Shown here in pieces: positions 16,281-24,298 of a stretch of 64,000 nt of DNA. Both the position numbers and the translations under genes were made by a program. This DNA comes from Fundidesulfovibrio soli (lineage in GTDB: Bacteria > Desulfobacterota > Desulfovibrionia > Desulfovibrionales > Desulfovibrionaceae). Under the pieces are notes generated by a model. It did not search any database, was not told the DNA's origin, and worked only from the letters and a program-made list of their open reading frames with translations. How positions within the stretch are numbered: the first letter of the stretch is position 1; each line of letters starts with the position of its first letter. The stretch lies in contig NZ_JAKZKW010000005.1 of the NCBI RefSeq assembly GCF_022808695.1, forward strand, positions 1-64,000. The letters run 5' to 3'.

Positions 16281-17705
16281 ATGACGAAAACCCTGCTCGT
16301 GTCCGGCACCCACTCGGGGTGCGGCAAGACCTCCGTGACGCTGGGGCTGCTGGCCTGGTTGCGCCGCGCGGGCCTGGACGCGCGCCCCTTCAAGACCGGG
16401 CCGGACTTCATCGACCCCGGCCTGCACGCCCTGGCCTGTGGGCGAACCAGCCACAACCTGGACTCCTGGATGCTCTCCCCCCGGGCCAACCGGGAAATTT
16501 TCGGCCGCTACGCAGCCGGGGGGGACGCGGCCCTTGTGGAGGGGGCCATGGGCCTCTTCGACGGACTCTCGGGTACGAGCGAGCTAGGCAGCGCGGCGCA
16601 CATGGCCAAGCTGCTGGGTATTCCCGCGCTTTTGGTGGCGGACGCCTCGGGCATGGCACGCAGCGCGGCGGCCCTGGCCCAGGGCTTCGCCCGCTTCGAC
16701 CCGGAGCTGCACCTTGCCGGGGTGGTCTTCAACCGCGTGGGCGGGCCGGGCCACCGCGAGATTCTGGCCGAGGCCATGGAGCGCGCGGGCGTGCCCCTGC
16801 TGGGCTGCCTGCCCAAGGCCCCGGACATCGCGCTGCCCTCGCGCCACCTGGGCCTGGTCACCGCGCAGGACGCCCGGACGCCCCCCGACTGGCTGACCCG
16901 CCTGGCCGATTGGGTGGAGGCCCTGGACCCGGCGGCCCTGTTGGCCCGCCTGCCTGCGGCCGCGCTCGTGCCCGCGCCCGACGCACCAATCCCGTCCACG
17001 GCCCCGCCCGCCCGCGTGCGCCTGGGCCTGGCCCGGGACCGGGCCTTCTGCTTCTGCTACGAGGAGAACCTGCGCCTGCTGGAGCTGGCCGGGGCCGAGA
17101 TCGTGCCCTTCTCGCCCCTGGAAGACGCCACCCTGCCTCCGGGCCTGGACGGGCTCTACCTGCCGGGCGGCTACCCCGAGCTGCACGCGGCCAAGCTCTC
17201 GGGCAACGGGTCCATGCTGGCCTCCATCCGGGCATTTTGCGCCTCGGGCAAACCCGTGTACGCCGAGTGCGGCGGTTTCATGGTGCTCATGGAGGCCGTG
17301 GAGGCCGTTGAGAACGGGGAGGGCCGCTCCTGGCCCATGTGCGGGGTCTTCCCCTGCCGGGCCGTCATGGGCGAGCGCTTCGCGGCCCTGGGCTACAGGG
17401 AGGCCGTGTTCCTGGGCGATACGCCCCTCGGCCCGGCCGGGACCAGGGCCAGGGGGCACGAGTTCCATTATTCGCGCCTGGCGGGCGGGACCCCGGCACC
17501 CGCGACCGCACCTGGGGCCGCACCTGGGGCCGCCCGTGGGGCCTACGCCCTGAGCGGGCGCAAGGGGGCCATCGAAGGGCCTGAGGGCTTCGTCTCCGGC
17601 AACACCCTGGGCAGCTACGTGCACCTGCATTTCGCCTCCAACCCGGAGCTGGCCCCGGCCTTCGCGGCGGCCATGCTCACCGCCCGCCTCAAGGACCGGG
17701 CATGA
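16281..17705 (+). CDS. cbiA: Cobyrinate a,c-diamide synthase
   Basis: CbiA amidates the a and c carboxylates of (cob)yrinate using glutamine and ATP. The 474-residue protein has an N-terminal dethiobiotin-synthetase-like ATPase domain with the P-loop GTHSGCGKTS at 9-18, then a C-terminal class I glutamine amidotransferase domain with the nucleophile C330 in YAECGGFMVL and a late His in HEFHYS. Both are in the family order. Its stop overlaps the ATG of cbiD (ATGA), so the two form an operon. A short insert of repeated APGAA units near 420 is an alanine/proline-rich low-complexity stretch. Confidence 0.95.
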   Translation: MTKTLLVSGTHSGCGKTSVTLGLLAWLRRAGLDARPFKTGPDFIDPGLHALACGRTSHNLDSWMLSPRANREIFGRYAAGGDAALVEGAMGLFDGLSGTSELGSAAHMAKLLGIPALLVADASGMARSAAALAQGFARFDPELHLAGVVFNRVGGPGHREILAEAMERAGVPLLGCLPKAPDIALPSRHLGLVTAQDARTPPDWLTRLADWVEALDPAALLARLPAAALVPAPDAPIPSTAPPARVRLGLARDRAFCFCYEENLRLLELAGAEIVPFSPLEDATLPPGLDGLYLPGGYPELHAAKLSGNGSMLASIRAFCASGKPVYAECGGFMVLMEAVEAVENGEGRSWPMCGVFPCRAVMGERFAALGYREAVFLGDTPLGPAGTRARGHEFHYSRLAGGTPAPATAPGAAPGAARGAYALSGRKGAIEGPEGFVSGNTLGSYVHLHFASNPELAPAFAAAMLTARLKDRA

Positions 17706-18826
17706 GCGCCAGGCAGCGTTGCGAGCGCCCCCTGCGTCAGGGCTTCACCACGGGCTCCGCAGCCGCGGCCGCAACCAAGGCGGCATTGAACCTGCTGCTC
17801 ACGGGGGGCGCCCCCGGCGTGGCGGACATCCCCCTGCCGCCGGGGGCTCCAGAGGGCCGCCTGGCCGTGCCCGTGGCGGGCGCGGAGCGGGATGGGGACA
17901 CGGCCCGGGCCTGGGTGGTCAAGGACGGGGGGGACGACCCCGACGCCACCCACGGGGCCACGATCGCCTGCGTGGCCCGGCTGCGGCCCCTGCAGGATAT
18001 CGGACCGTGCATCGAACTGGACGGCGGGCGCGGCGTGGGCCGCGTCACCCTGCCCGGTCTACCCGTGCCACCGGGCCAGGCCGCCATCAACCCCGCGCCC
18101 AGGGCGCAGATACTTATGGCCGCGCAGGAGGCCCTGGATCAGGCCGGTTATGCAGGAGGGGCCGAACTGCTCATCGAGGTGGAGGACGGGGAGGCCATCG
18201 CCCGCCACACCCTCAACCCCAGGCTGGGCATCGTGGGCGGCATCTCCATCCTGGGCACGGCGGGCGTGGTGAAGCCCTTCAGCCACGCGGCCTGGCAGGC
18301 CACCATCGACTCGGTCCTCCGCGTGGCCAGGGCCGCGGGACTGCAGGCAGCCGCCTTCTCCACGGGCAGGCGCAGCGAACGCCTGCTCATGGCCCGTCGG
18401 CCGGACCTGCCCGAGCGGGCCTTCGTGCAGGCGGCCGACTTCTTCGCCCACGCCCTGCGCCAGGCCGCCGCGCTGGGCTTCACGGCCGTGGTTTGGGGCT
18501 GCTATTTCGGCAAGCTGGCCAAGATGGCCCAGGGCCTGGAGTACACCCACGCCCACGCCGAGCCCACGGACTTCGCCCTGCTGTCCCGCCTGGCCGGGGA
18601 TGCGGGCTGCACGGCGGATATCCGCGAGGCCGTGGCCCGGGCCAACACGGCCCGCCACGCCCTGGAGCTGGTGCCTGAGGGGCCGCTGCGCCGGGAGTTC
18701 GCGCGCTTGACCGCCCAGGCCGCCTTGGCCGCGGCCAGGGGCTTCGGCGGCCCGGACCTGAAGATATCCATCTGCTGTTTCGGGTTCGAAACGGGGGTGC
18801 TGGCCGAGGCCGGGGCGGAAAAATAA
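17702..18826 (+). CDS. cbiD: Cobalt-precorrin-5B C1-methyltransferase
   Basis: CbiD methylates C1 of cobalt-precorrin-5B in the anaerobic B12 route. The 374-residue protein has the family start RQGFTTGSAAAAATKAAL, the mid-protein NPRLGIVGGISILGTAGVVKPFS block, and HAEPTDFALLSRLAG near the end; it lacks a Rossmann SAM motif, as expected for this unusual methyltransferase. It overlaps cbiA by 4 nt. Presence of CbiD with CbiG supports the oxygen-independent, early cobalt insertion pathway. Confidence 0.95.
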   Translation: MSARQRCERPLRQGFTTGSAAAAATKAALNLLLTGGAPGVADIPLPPGAPEGRLAVPVAGAERDGDTARAWVVKDGGDDPDATHGATIACVARLRPLQDIGPCIELDGGRGVGRVTLPGLPVPPGQAAINPAPRAQILMAAQEALDQAGYAGGAELLIEVEDGEAIARHTLNPRLGIVGGISILGTAGVVKPFSHAAWQATIDSVLRVARAAGLQAAAFSTGRRSERLLMARRPDLPERAFVQAADFFAHALRQAAALGFTAVVWGCYFGKLAKMAQGLEYTHAHAEPTDFALLSRLAGDAGCTADIREAVARANTARHALELVPEGPLRREFARLTAQAALAAARGFGGPDLKISICCFGFETGVLAEAGAEK

Positions 18827-18900
18827 CGCGCCCGCGAGGGCCGGGATGGCCTTCACGAGCGCGGGCACGGGCGCGGGCTGGCGCGTTGCGGGCGGAAAGG
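18827..18900. terminator. Large GC hairpin between converging genes
   Basis: AACGCGCCCGCG near 18827 pairs with complementary CGCGGGCTGGCGCGTT near 18875, giving a large imperfect stem between cbiD and the opposite Dabb gene. No T-run follows, so termination is uncertain. Confidence 0.4.
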
Positions 18901-19206
18901 CTAGATTTCGTAGTCGATCACGCGGCGCTCGGCCACCACGGACTTGATGAACTCCACCACCTTCATGTGCTCGGGGTGCACGGCGTAGGCCTTCAGGGTC
19001 TGCTTGTCGGGGAAGGTGGTGTAGAGGACGATGTCCGTGGGCGGCACGGACTCGAACAGCGATGCGGTGGCCACCTCCAGGTCGATGACGCCGGGCACCT
19101 TGCCGGGCAGGGCCTCCAGCAGGGACTTCATGGTGGCCAGGTTTTCGGCCTTGGTCTTGCCGCCGGCTTCGTCCTTGAGGGTCCACATGACGATGTGCTT
19201 GATCAT
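18901..19206 (-). CDS. Dabb (stress-responsive A/B barrel) domain protein
   Basis: A 101-residue single-domain protein. The opening MIKHIVMWTLKDEA, the central PGVIDLEVATASLFESVPPTDIVLYTTFPDKQTLKAYAVHPEHMKVVEFIK and final VVAERRVIDYEI fit the dimeric alpha+beta barrel (Dabb) family. Such proteins are found in stress responses and as small enzymes; the activity here is unknown. AAGGAAAAGCC upstream of the ATG at 19206 is a good ribosome site; the longer frame upstream is not supported. It is flanked by cobalamin genes on the other strand but shows no direct link to them. Confidence 0.88.
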   Translation of the reverse strand: MIKHIVMWTLKDEAGGKTKAENLATMKSLLEALPGKVPGVIDLEVATASLFESVPPTDIVLYTTFPDKQTLKAYAVHPEHMKVVEFIKSVVAERRVIDYEI

Positions 19207-19302
19207 GGCTTTTCCTTTTGTTTCGTATGGCGGCGCGGGCCGCGTGTGGGTGTTCACTAAGCCAGGGGCGCGGCCCAAGTAAAGCCGCGCCCGGAGGGAA
19301 AC

Positions 19303-20547
19303 GTGCCGACGCAATCAGAGGGTGGCCTCCCGGCCATCGAGGTCCTGGGCCTGGGCATAGGCGGCGAGCCCTGCCCCCGCACGCTGGAGGCGGCTGCGCG
19401 CTGTGACGTGCTGACCGGGGGCGGGCGCCAGCTGGCGGCATTCGAACACCTGGGCAAAACGGCCATACCCTTGAGCGGCCCGCTGGACCAGGCCCTGGAG
19501 CGTGTGGCCCAGGCCCGGGCCGACGGGCTGCGCGTGGCCGTGCTGGCCGACGGCGACCCCCTGTACTTCGGCATCGGCGCGCGCCTGCTGGAGCGCTTCG
19601 GGCCAGGGGCCCTGCGCTTCACCCCCGGTGTCACGGCGGTGCAGGCCGCGGCCGCCCGCCTGGGCCTGCCCTGGCATGACCTTCCCGCCGTCTCCCTGCA
19701 CGGGCGCGTCGACCCCGGCCCGCTGTTTTGCGCGCTGGCCTTTTCCGGCCGCGCGGCCGTGTACACGGACGCGGCCAACTCTCCTGACGCCCTCTGCGCC
19801 ATGCTCCTGGCCAGGGGCCTGCCCCCGCAGACCCGCGCCCGCATCCTGGAGGACATGGGCCTGCCCGGCGAAAAGCTCCACACCCTGGACCTGCCCGGCG
19901 CGGCGGCCCTGCGCTTCTCCCCGCTGAACCTGCTGCTCCTGGAGATGCCCCCGGGCGCGCCCCGGCCTCAGCTCGGCAGGCCGGACGCCTTCTACGAGAC
20001 CGAGGGGGGCCTGATGACCAAGGGCCCGGCCCGGGCCTGCTCCATCGCGGCCCTGCGCCTGGAGCCCGAGAGCCTGCTCTGGGACGTGGGCGCGGGCAGC
20101 GGCGCCGTGGGCATCGAGGCCAGCGCGCTCTTGCCGCGCGGGCGCGTGTTCGCGGTGGAGCGCTCCCCGGCCCGCTGCGTCATGATCCGGCGCAACGCGG
20201 CCCGCTGCGGGGCCTGGCAGGTGGACGTGGCCGAGGGCGCGGCCCCCGAGGCTCTCGCGGCCCTGCCCGAGCCCACGCGCATCTTCATGGGCGGCTCCCT
20301 CTCCGGCGGGACACAGGCCTTGGAAGCCTGCTGCGAGCGTATGGCTCCGGGCGGGCGGCTGGTGCTCAACACGGTGCTGCTCTCCTCGCTGGGGGCGGCC
20401 CTGGAGCTGTTCAAGCGCCTGGGCTGGGCCTTCGAGGTGCTCCAGGTGCGCGCGGACGAGGCCGAGCCCCTGGCCGGGGACCTGCGCCTGGCGGCCCGGA
20501 ACCCGGTGTTCATCGCCGCTGCTGACAAACCGGCGCGTTTGCCCTAG
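19303..20547 (+). CDS. cbiET: Fused CbiE-CbiT cobalt-precorrin C5/C15-methyltransferase/decarboxylase
   Basis: A 414-residue two-domain enzyme. Residues 10-205 form the CbiE tetrapyrrole methylase (VLGLGIGG start, LADGDPLYFGIGARL, then the TPGVTAVQAAAARLG segment). Residues 225-405 form CbiT, a Rossmann SAM enzyme with DVGAGSGAVGIEAS near 262. Together they methylate C5 and C15 and decarboxylate the C12 acetate, as CobL does in the aerobic route. The start is GTG at 19303. The protein is normal length for the fused form. Confidence 0.94.
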   Translation: MPTQSEGGLPAIEVLGLGIGGEPCPRTLEAAARCDVLTGGGRQLAAFEHLGKTAIPLSGPLDQALERVAQARADGLRVAVLADGDPLYFGIGARLLERFGPGALRFTPGVTAVQAAAARLGLPWHDLPAVSLHGRVDPGPLFCALAFSGRAAVYTDAANSPDALCAMLLARGLPPQTRARILEDMGLPGEKLHTLDLPGAAALRFSPLNLLLLEMPPGAPRPQLGRPDAFYETEGGLMTKGPARACSIAALRLEPESLLWDVGAGSGAVGIEASALLPRGRVFAVERSPARCVMIRRNAARCGAWQVDVAEGAAPEALAALPEPTRIFMGGSLSGGTQALEACCERMAPGGRLVLNTVLLSSLGAALELFKRLGWAFEVLQVRADEAEPLAGDLRLAARNPVFIAAADKPARLP

Positions 20548-20623
20548 AAATTCTCGCTCAAGTGGCGGCAGGCCCGCCGCACATCCGACAGGCCGCGGCG
20601 CACAGTGCCGCGGGAAGGCTGCC

Positions 20624-21493
20624 ATGAAATCCCCCTATGAAATAACCACAGACATCTTCGAGCCCATCTCGCAGTTCTGGAACGACCACCGCACGGAGCG
20701 CACCATCTCGGGCGCGCTGGTGATCATCTTCCTGGCCTCGCTGGCGGGCATAGAGCTCAAGCGCCTGGGTCTGCTGCCGCCTTCCATGACGGGTTTCGTG
20801 CCCGACCACCACTTCGCCGCGGTGAACGTGGCCTTCACCCTGGTGCTCATCCTGGAGGTGCTGGGCCTGATCTTCATCCTGCCGTGCTCCTTCTCCAAGG
20901 CCATGGGCAAGCAGTTCGAGATCCTCTCCCTGATCCTGTTGCGCAACTCCTTCAAGGAGCTCATCAACCTGCCCGAGCCGCTGCATTTGACCACGGACTG
21001 GGCTCCGCTCATGCACATCGTCTCCGACGGGGTGGGCGCGCTGGTGATCTTCGGGCTGCTGGGCGTGTACGGGATGCTGCCCCAGCCCAACCTCAAGCTT
21101 TCGCGCTCGGGCTACGCCCGCTACGCCTTCATCGCCTCCAAGAAGATGGTGGCCCTGGTGCTGCTGGGCATCTTCACGGTGCTCGGGGCGAGGGCGCTCT
21201 GGCAGGGCCTGACCCAGCACCACACCTTCGACTTCTTCGACACCTTCTACACCGTGCTCGTCTTCGCGGACATCCTGCTGGTGCTGCTCTCCCAGCGATT
21301 CATCCCGGGCTACATGGCCGTGTTCCGCAACTCGGGTTACGCCCTGGCCACCCTGGGCATCCGCCTGGCCCTGGCCGCGCCGCCCTATTACAACACCTTG
21401 CTGGGCGTCGGCTCCGCGCTTTACGCCGTGGCCCTGACCTGGACCTTCGGCAAGATGGCCGCGAAGGCGCCCCCCGAAGGGAGCAAAGGGTGA
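20624..21493 (+). CDS. Six-helix membrane protein of unknown function
   Basis: A 289-residue protein with about six to seven hydrophobic helices (near 28-47, 64-86, 128-148, 168-188, 206-222, 235-265). A conserved-looking cytoplasmic segment SKAMGKQFEILSLILLRNSFKEL follows helix 2. The start has a short purine tract (GGGAAGG) ahead of the ATG at 20624. Its stop overlaps the GTG start of cbiF by 4 nt, so it is probably co-translated with a cobalamin gene. It does not resemble known cobalt transporters (CbiM, CbtA). A PsiE-like relationship is possible but I cannot confirm it. Confidence 0.75.
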   Translation: MKSPYEITTDIFEPISQFWNDHRTERTISGALVIIFLASLAGIELKRLGLLPPSMTGFVPDHHFAAVNVAFTLVLILEVLGLIFILPCSFSKAMGKQFEILSLILLRNSFKELINLPEPLHLTTDWAPLMHIVSDGVGALVIFGLLGVYGMLPQPNLKLSRSGYARYAFIASKKMVALVLLGIFTVLGARALWQGLTQHHTFDFFDTFYTVLVFADILLVLLSQRFIPGYMAVFRNSGYALATLGIRLALAAPPYYNTLLGVGSALYAVALTWTFGKMAAKAPPEGSKG

Positions 21494-22251
21494 GCGCGCG
21501 CGTGCACTTCGTGGGCGCGGGCCCGGGCGACCCGGAGCTGCTCACCCTCAAGGCCGCCCGGCTTATCGCCCAGGCCGACACGCTCATCTATCCCGGCTCG
21601 CTCACGCCCAAGGCCGTGGTGGACATGGCCAGGCCGGGCGCGCGCATCCTGGACAGCGCAGGCATGACCCTTGAGGAGACCCACGCCGCCATCATGGAGA
21701 CCGTGCGCGCCGGCGGCCGGGCGGTGCGCCTCCAGGCCGGTGACCCGGCCCTCTACGGCACCGTGGCCGAGCAGGCCCGGCTGCTGGAAGCCGAGGGCGT
21801 GGACTACGAGGTGGTCCCGGGCGTCACGGCCGCCTCCGCCGCCTCCGCCGCGTTCAGAATTCCGGCCACGGCCCCCGAGATCACCCAGACGCTCATCCTT
21901 ACGCGCATAACCGGGCGCACACCCGTGCCCGAGGCCGAGGCCCTGCGCGAGCTGGCCCGCCACGGCAGCGCCCTGGCCGTGTACCTGGCCTCGGCCGAGC
22001 CCGAGGCCGTGCGCGAGGAGCTGCTGGCCGGAGGCCACGCCCCCGATACCACGGTGGCCGTGGCCCACCGCGTGGGCTGGCCCGAGCAGGAGCTGCACCT
22101 CTCCACGGTGCGGGATTTCCCGGAGCTGGTGCGCGAGCGCGGCCTGACCCGCCAGACGCTCTTCCTGGTGCTGCCCGGGGCCGGGGCCGGGACGCGCTCC
22201 AAGCTCTACGACCCCGCCTTCACCCACGGCTGCCGCACCAGCGGGGCCTGA
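21490..22251 (+). CDS. cbiF: Cobalt-precorrin-4 C11-methyltransferase
   Basis: CbiF (CobM) methylates C11 of the corrin ring in B12 synthesis. The 253-residue protein has the tetrapyrrole methylase start VHFVGAGPGDPELLTLKA, IYPGSL, LQAGDPALYGTVAEQARLL, VVPGVTAASAAS and a late TLFLVLPG strand. It begins with a GTG that overlaps the upstream membrane-protein stop (GTGA). The ring-contraction partners CbiG and CbiH are 24 kb away. Confidence 0.95.
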   Translation: MSARVHFVGAGPGDPELLTLKAARLIAQADTLIYPGSLTPKAVVDMARPGARILDSAGMTLEETHAAIMETVRAGGRAVRLQAGDPALYGTVAEQARLLEAEGVDYEVVPGVTAASAASAAFRIPATAPEITQTLILTRITGRTPVPEAEALRELARHGSALAVYLASAEPEAVREELLAGGHAPDTTVAVAHRVGWPEQELHLSTVRDFPELVRERGLTRQTLFLVLPGAGAGTRSKLYDPAFTHGCRTSGA

Positions 22252-22377
22252 TCCGGGGGCGAATACGGCCTTTCTTCCGGGCCCGCGCTGCGGTAGTGTT
22301 GCGTCGCGGGCCAGGCGCTCTTGTCCGGTCGGCCCCGCAAGACGAACCCTGTTTTTTCGTCCCCACCGAGGATGCGT

Positions 22378-23352
22378 ATGAGCAACGGCCAGCAACTGGC
22401 GCTCACGGAAGTAGGCACCAACGAAGTCGAGATCATGAGCTTCTACATCGACCGCCAGGCCGGAGACACGGTGCGGCGGGAGTATTACGGCATCAACGTG
22501 GCCAAGGTGATCAAGATCACGCGCATCCCGGACCAGGTCATGCGCCCGCCCACCACCGCGCACCCCTCCGTGTGGGGGGCCTTCCACTTCAAGGACCGCG
22601 ACAAGGTCATCCCCGTGGTGGAGCTGGCCCGCTACCTGGAGCAGGAGCAGGCCCCCTGCGACACCCAGAAGCTGATCATCACCGAGTTCAACCAGGTCAT
22701 GACGGCCTTCCTGGTCACCGGCATCACGCGCATCTACCGCGTGAGCTGGAAGGACGTGGAGCAGCCCGACAAGCATATCAACGAGTACTCCCGCGACGCC
22801 TTCACGGGCATCGTGAACCTGGAGGGCCACATCGTCTTCATCCTGGACATGGAGAAGATCGTCATCGAGCTCAACCCGCAGTCCGGCAAGGATTTCTTCG
22901 GCATCGCCACGGGCGTGACCTCGGACCGCTGCGTCAGCGTGCTGCACGTGGACGACCAGGCCCTGGTGCGCCGCATGGTCAAGCGCGCCCTGGAGCAGGA
23001 CAATGCCTTCACCGTGGAGTCGGCCGACAGCGGCAAGGCCGCGCTGGACGTCCTGCGGGAAAAGGCCTCCCAGGCCGCCGGGCAGGGCGTCCCCGTGACC
23101 GACCTGGTCACGGTTGTGGTCTCTGACGTGGAAATGCCGGTGATGGACGGCTACACCCTGTGCCGCTCCATCAAGGACGACCCGGCCCTCGCGAAGATTC
23201 CGGTGTACCTGTTCTCCTCGCTCATCACCGAGGAGACGCAGCACAAGGGCGAATCCGTGGGGGCCAGCGGCCAGTTCCCCAAGCCCCAGACCGAGTTCAT
23301 GGCCAGGGAGATCCTGGCGGACCTGGCCAGGAAGTGCGCCTCGGGCCGCTAG
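22378..23352 (+). CDS. cheV: Chemotaxis protein CheV
   Basis: A 324-residue CheW-receiver fusion. Residues 15-170 are the CheW coupling domain (YYGINVAKVIKITRIP; TGIVNLEGHIVFILDMEKI), and about 185-315 a receiver domain with acidic DD in HVDDQ, the phospho-acceptor Asp in VVVSDVEMPVMDG, a hydroxyl residue in LFSS and a conserved Lys in FPKPQ. CheV couples chemoreceptors to CheA and provides adaptation by phosphorylation. The ATG at 22378 has GAGG 6 nt upstream; the two upstream starts would add 19 residues with no domain content. It has no chemotaxis neighbours. Confidence 0.93.
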   Translation: MSNGQQLALTEVGTNEVEIMSFYIDRQAGDTVRREYYGINVAKVIKITRIPDQVMRPPTTAHPSVWGAFHFKDRDKVIPVVELARYLEQEQAPCDTQKLIITEFNQVMTAFLVTGITRIYRVSWKDVEQPDKHINEYSRDAFTGIVNLEGHIVFILDMEKIVIELNPQSGKDFFGIATGVTSDRCVSVLHVDDQALVRRMVKRALEQDNAFTVESADSGKAALDVLREKASQAAGQGVPVTDLVTVVVSDVEMPVMDGYTLCRSIKDDPALAKIPVYLFSSLITEETQHKGESVGASGQFPKPQTEFMAREILADLARKCASGR

Positions 23353-23353
23353 C

Positions 23354-23473
23354 GGTCTAATCAAAATCCTTGCTGGCTGCGTTGCTTCAAAAAAGTCAAA
23401 CCCTCGCGTATGCCCAATACGCGTCGGCCTTGACTTTTTCTTGCGCCGTGCCACCAGGGTTTTTGATTAGGCC
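23354..23473. repeat. MITE-like long imperfect inverted repeat
   Basis: About 120 bp that fold back along their whole length. The outer arms are GGTCTAATCAAAATCC and its near complement ending TTTTTGATTAGGCC; the middle arms carry TTCAAAAAAGTCAA and TTGACTTTTTCTTG; the centre is CGCGTAT-GCCCA-ATACGCG. It fills the gap between cheV and yjbQ. It could act as a bidirectional terminator or be a small non-autonomous mobile repeat; no transposase is present. Confidence 0.7.
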
Positions 23474-23517
23474 GAATCGATGATTGGTCGCAGCACGCCG
23501 CTCAAGGAGGCACCGCC

Positions 23518-23919
23518 ATGCACAAGCTCTCACTCTCCACTGCCCGCCGCGAGCAGATGCAGGACATCACCGCCCACCTCCAGGAGCTGGTGCGCGCAAA
23601 CGACTGGCGCGACGGCCTGCTGCAGGTGCACTGCCCCCACACCACCGCCGGCCTGACCATCAACGAGAACGCCGACCCGGACGTGGTGCGCGACATGCTC
23701 GTCACGCTCGCCAGCCTTGTTCCCGAGCGGGGCGACTACCGCCACGCCGAGGGCAACTCGGACGCGCACCTGAAGTCCAGCTGCATGGGCTGCGGCTTGA
23801 CGCTCATCGTTTCGGGCGGGCGCATCATGCTGGGCACCTGGCAGGGGGTCTATTTCTGCGAGTTCGACGGCCCGCGCAGCAGGCAGGTCTGGGTCGCCTG
23901 GGTGGGGTCGGCGGGCTGA
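23518..23919 (+). CDS. yjbQ: YjbQ/UPF0047 family protein (secondary thiamine-phosphate synthase type)
   Basis: A 133-residue single-domain protein of the UPF0047 family. It carries HCPHTTAGLTINENADPDV (about 39-57) and a C-terminal IMLGTWQGVYFCEFDGPR block, the conserved His/Glu/Cys surroundings of the family's active pocket. Members show weak thiamine-phosphate synthase activity, but the true role is not settled. AAGGAGG lies 7 nt before the ATG. A series of hairpins follows. Confidence 0.93.
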   Translation: MHKLSLSTARREQMQDITAHLQELVRANDWRDGLLQVHCPHTTAGLTINENADPDVVRDMLVTLASLVPERGDYRHAEGNSDAHLKSSCMGCGLTLIVSGGRIMLGTWQGVYFCEFDGPRSRQVWVAWVGSAG

Positions 23920-23930
23920 AGCGCCTGTTG

Positions 23931-24023
23931 CCTGGTCCGGCCTTGGCCTCCGCGCCGCCGAAACGCCGCTGTATTTGAAGAATATCGCCGCTTCGTCGGC
24001 GCGGAGGCCAGGGGCGGACCAGG
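23931..24023. repeat. Long hairpin with 32-bp arms
   Basis: The arms 23931-23962 and 23992-24023 pair at 29 of 32 positions (CCTGGTCCGGCCTTGGCC... against its complement). The 29-nt loop contains TATTTGAAGAATATCG (23972-23987), an exact reverse complement of the loop of the hairpin at 2-42. Confidence 0.75.
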
Positions 24024-24102
24024 CGCGGTCCACCACGCTTGAAACACCGCAAGCAGGTGCGGTGTCTTCGGTGGGCTTGGGTTTAGTTGCGTGGCTATTC
24101 TT

Positions 24103-24175
24103 GGGGAGGCGCTGCCTCCCCAAACCCTGCCGCCCAGGCTCTCGGGCAGGGGGATGATCCCCCTGCACCCCCAGT
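24103..24175 (-). repeat. Dispersed 3'-side repeat, type 1, copy B
   Basis: Reverse-orientation copy of 12182-12252. It contains GCCCAGGCTCTCGGGCAGGG, the complement of the conserved centre of copy A, flanked by the same GGGGAGGC..GCCTCCCC hairpin. Confidence 0.8.
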
Positions 24176-24203
24176 AGCTTCGCGCTCGTGGGCGCTAATA
24201 AAG

Positions 24204-24235
24204 AAAACCGGGAAGGCGGAGCCTTCCCGGTTTTT
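24204..24235. terminator. Bidirectional rho-independent terminator
   Basis: A 14-bp stem AAAACCGGGAAGGC / GCCTTCCCGGTTTT with a GGA loop and T-runs on both strands, between converging yjbQ and gpsA. Confidence 0.9.
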
Positions 24236-24241
24236 GATTGC

Positions 24242-24290
24242 GGGGTCCAGGGGGATCATCCCCCTGGCGGGGTGCGGGGCGGCGCCCCGC
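24242..24290 (-). repeat. Dispersed double-hairpin repeat, type 2, copy 2
   Basis: Contains CCAGGGGGATCATCCCCCTGG and GCGGGGCGGCGCCCCGC, in reverse orientation to copy 1 at 9612-9660. It ends 8 bp before the gpsA stop codon. Confidence 0.75.
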
Positions 24291-24298
24291 TCTTCATC

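Larger units (their letters stand above)
23920..24298. other. Intergenic region packed with hairpins
   Basis: There is no gene between converging yjbQ and gpsA. In order it has a 32-bp imperfect inverted repeat (23931-24023), a hairpin ACACCGCA..TGCGGTGT (24044-24065), a type 1 repeat (24103-24175), a terminator (24204-24235) and a type 2 repeat (24242-24290). Confidence 0.8.

Noticed and set aside
23931-24023. A small RNA gene
   Set aside because: The long stem could be part of an RNA, but no promoter is visible and similar hairpins are dispersed repeats, so it is listed as a repeat.
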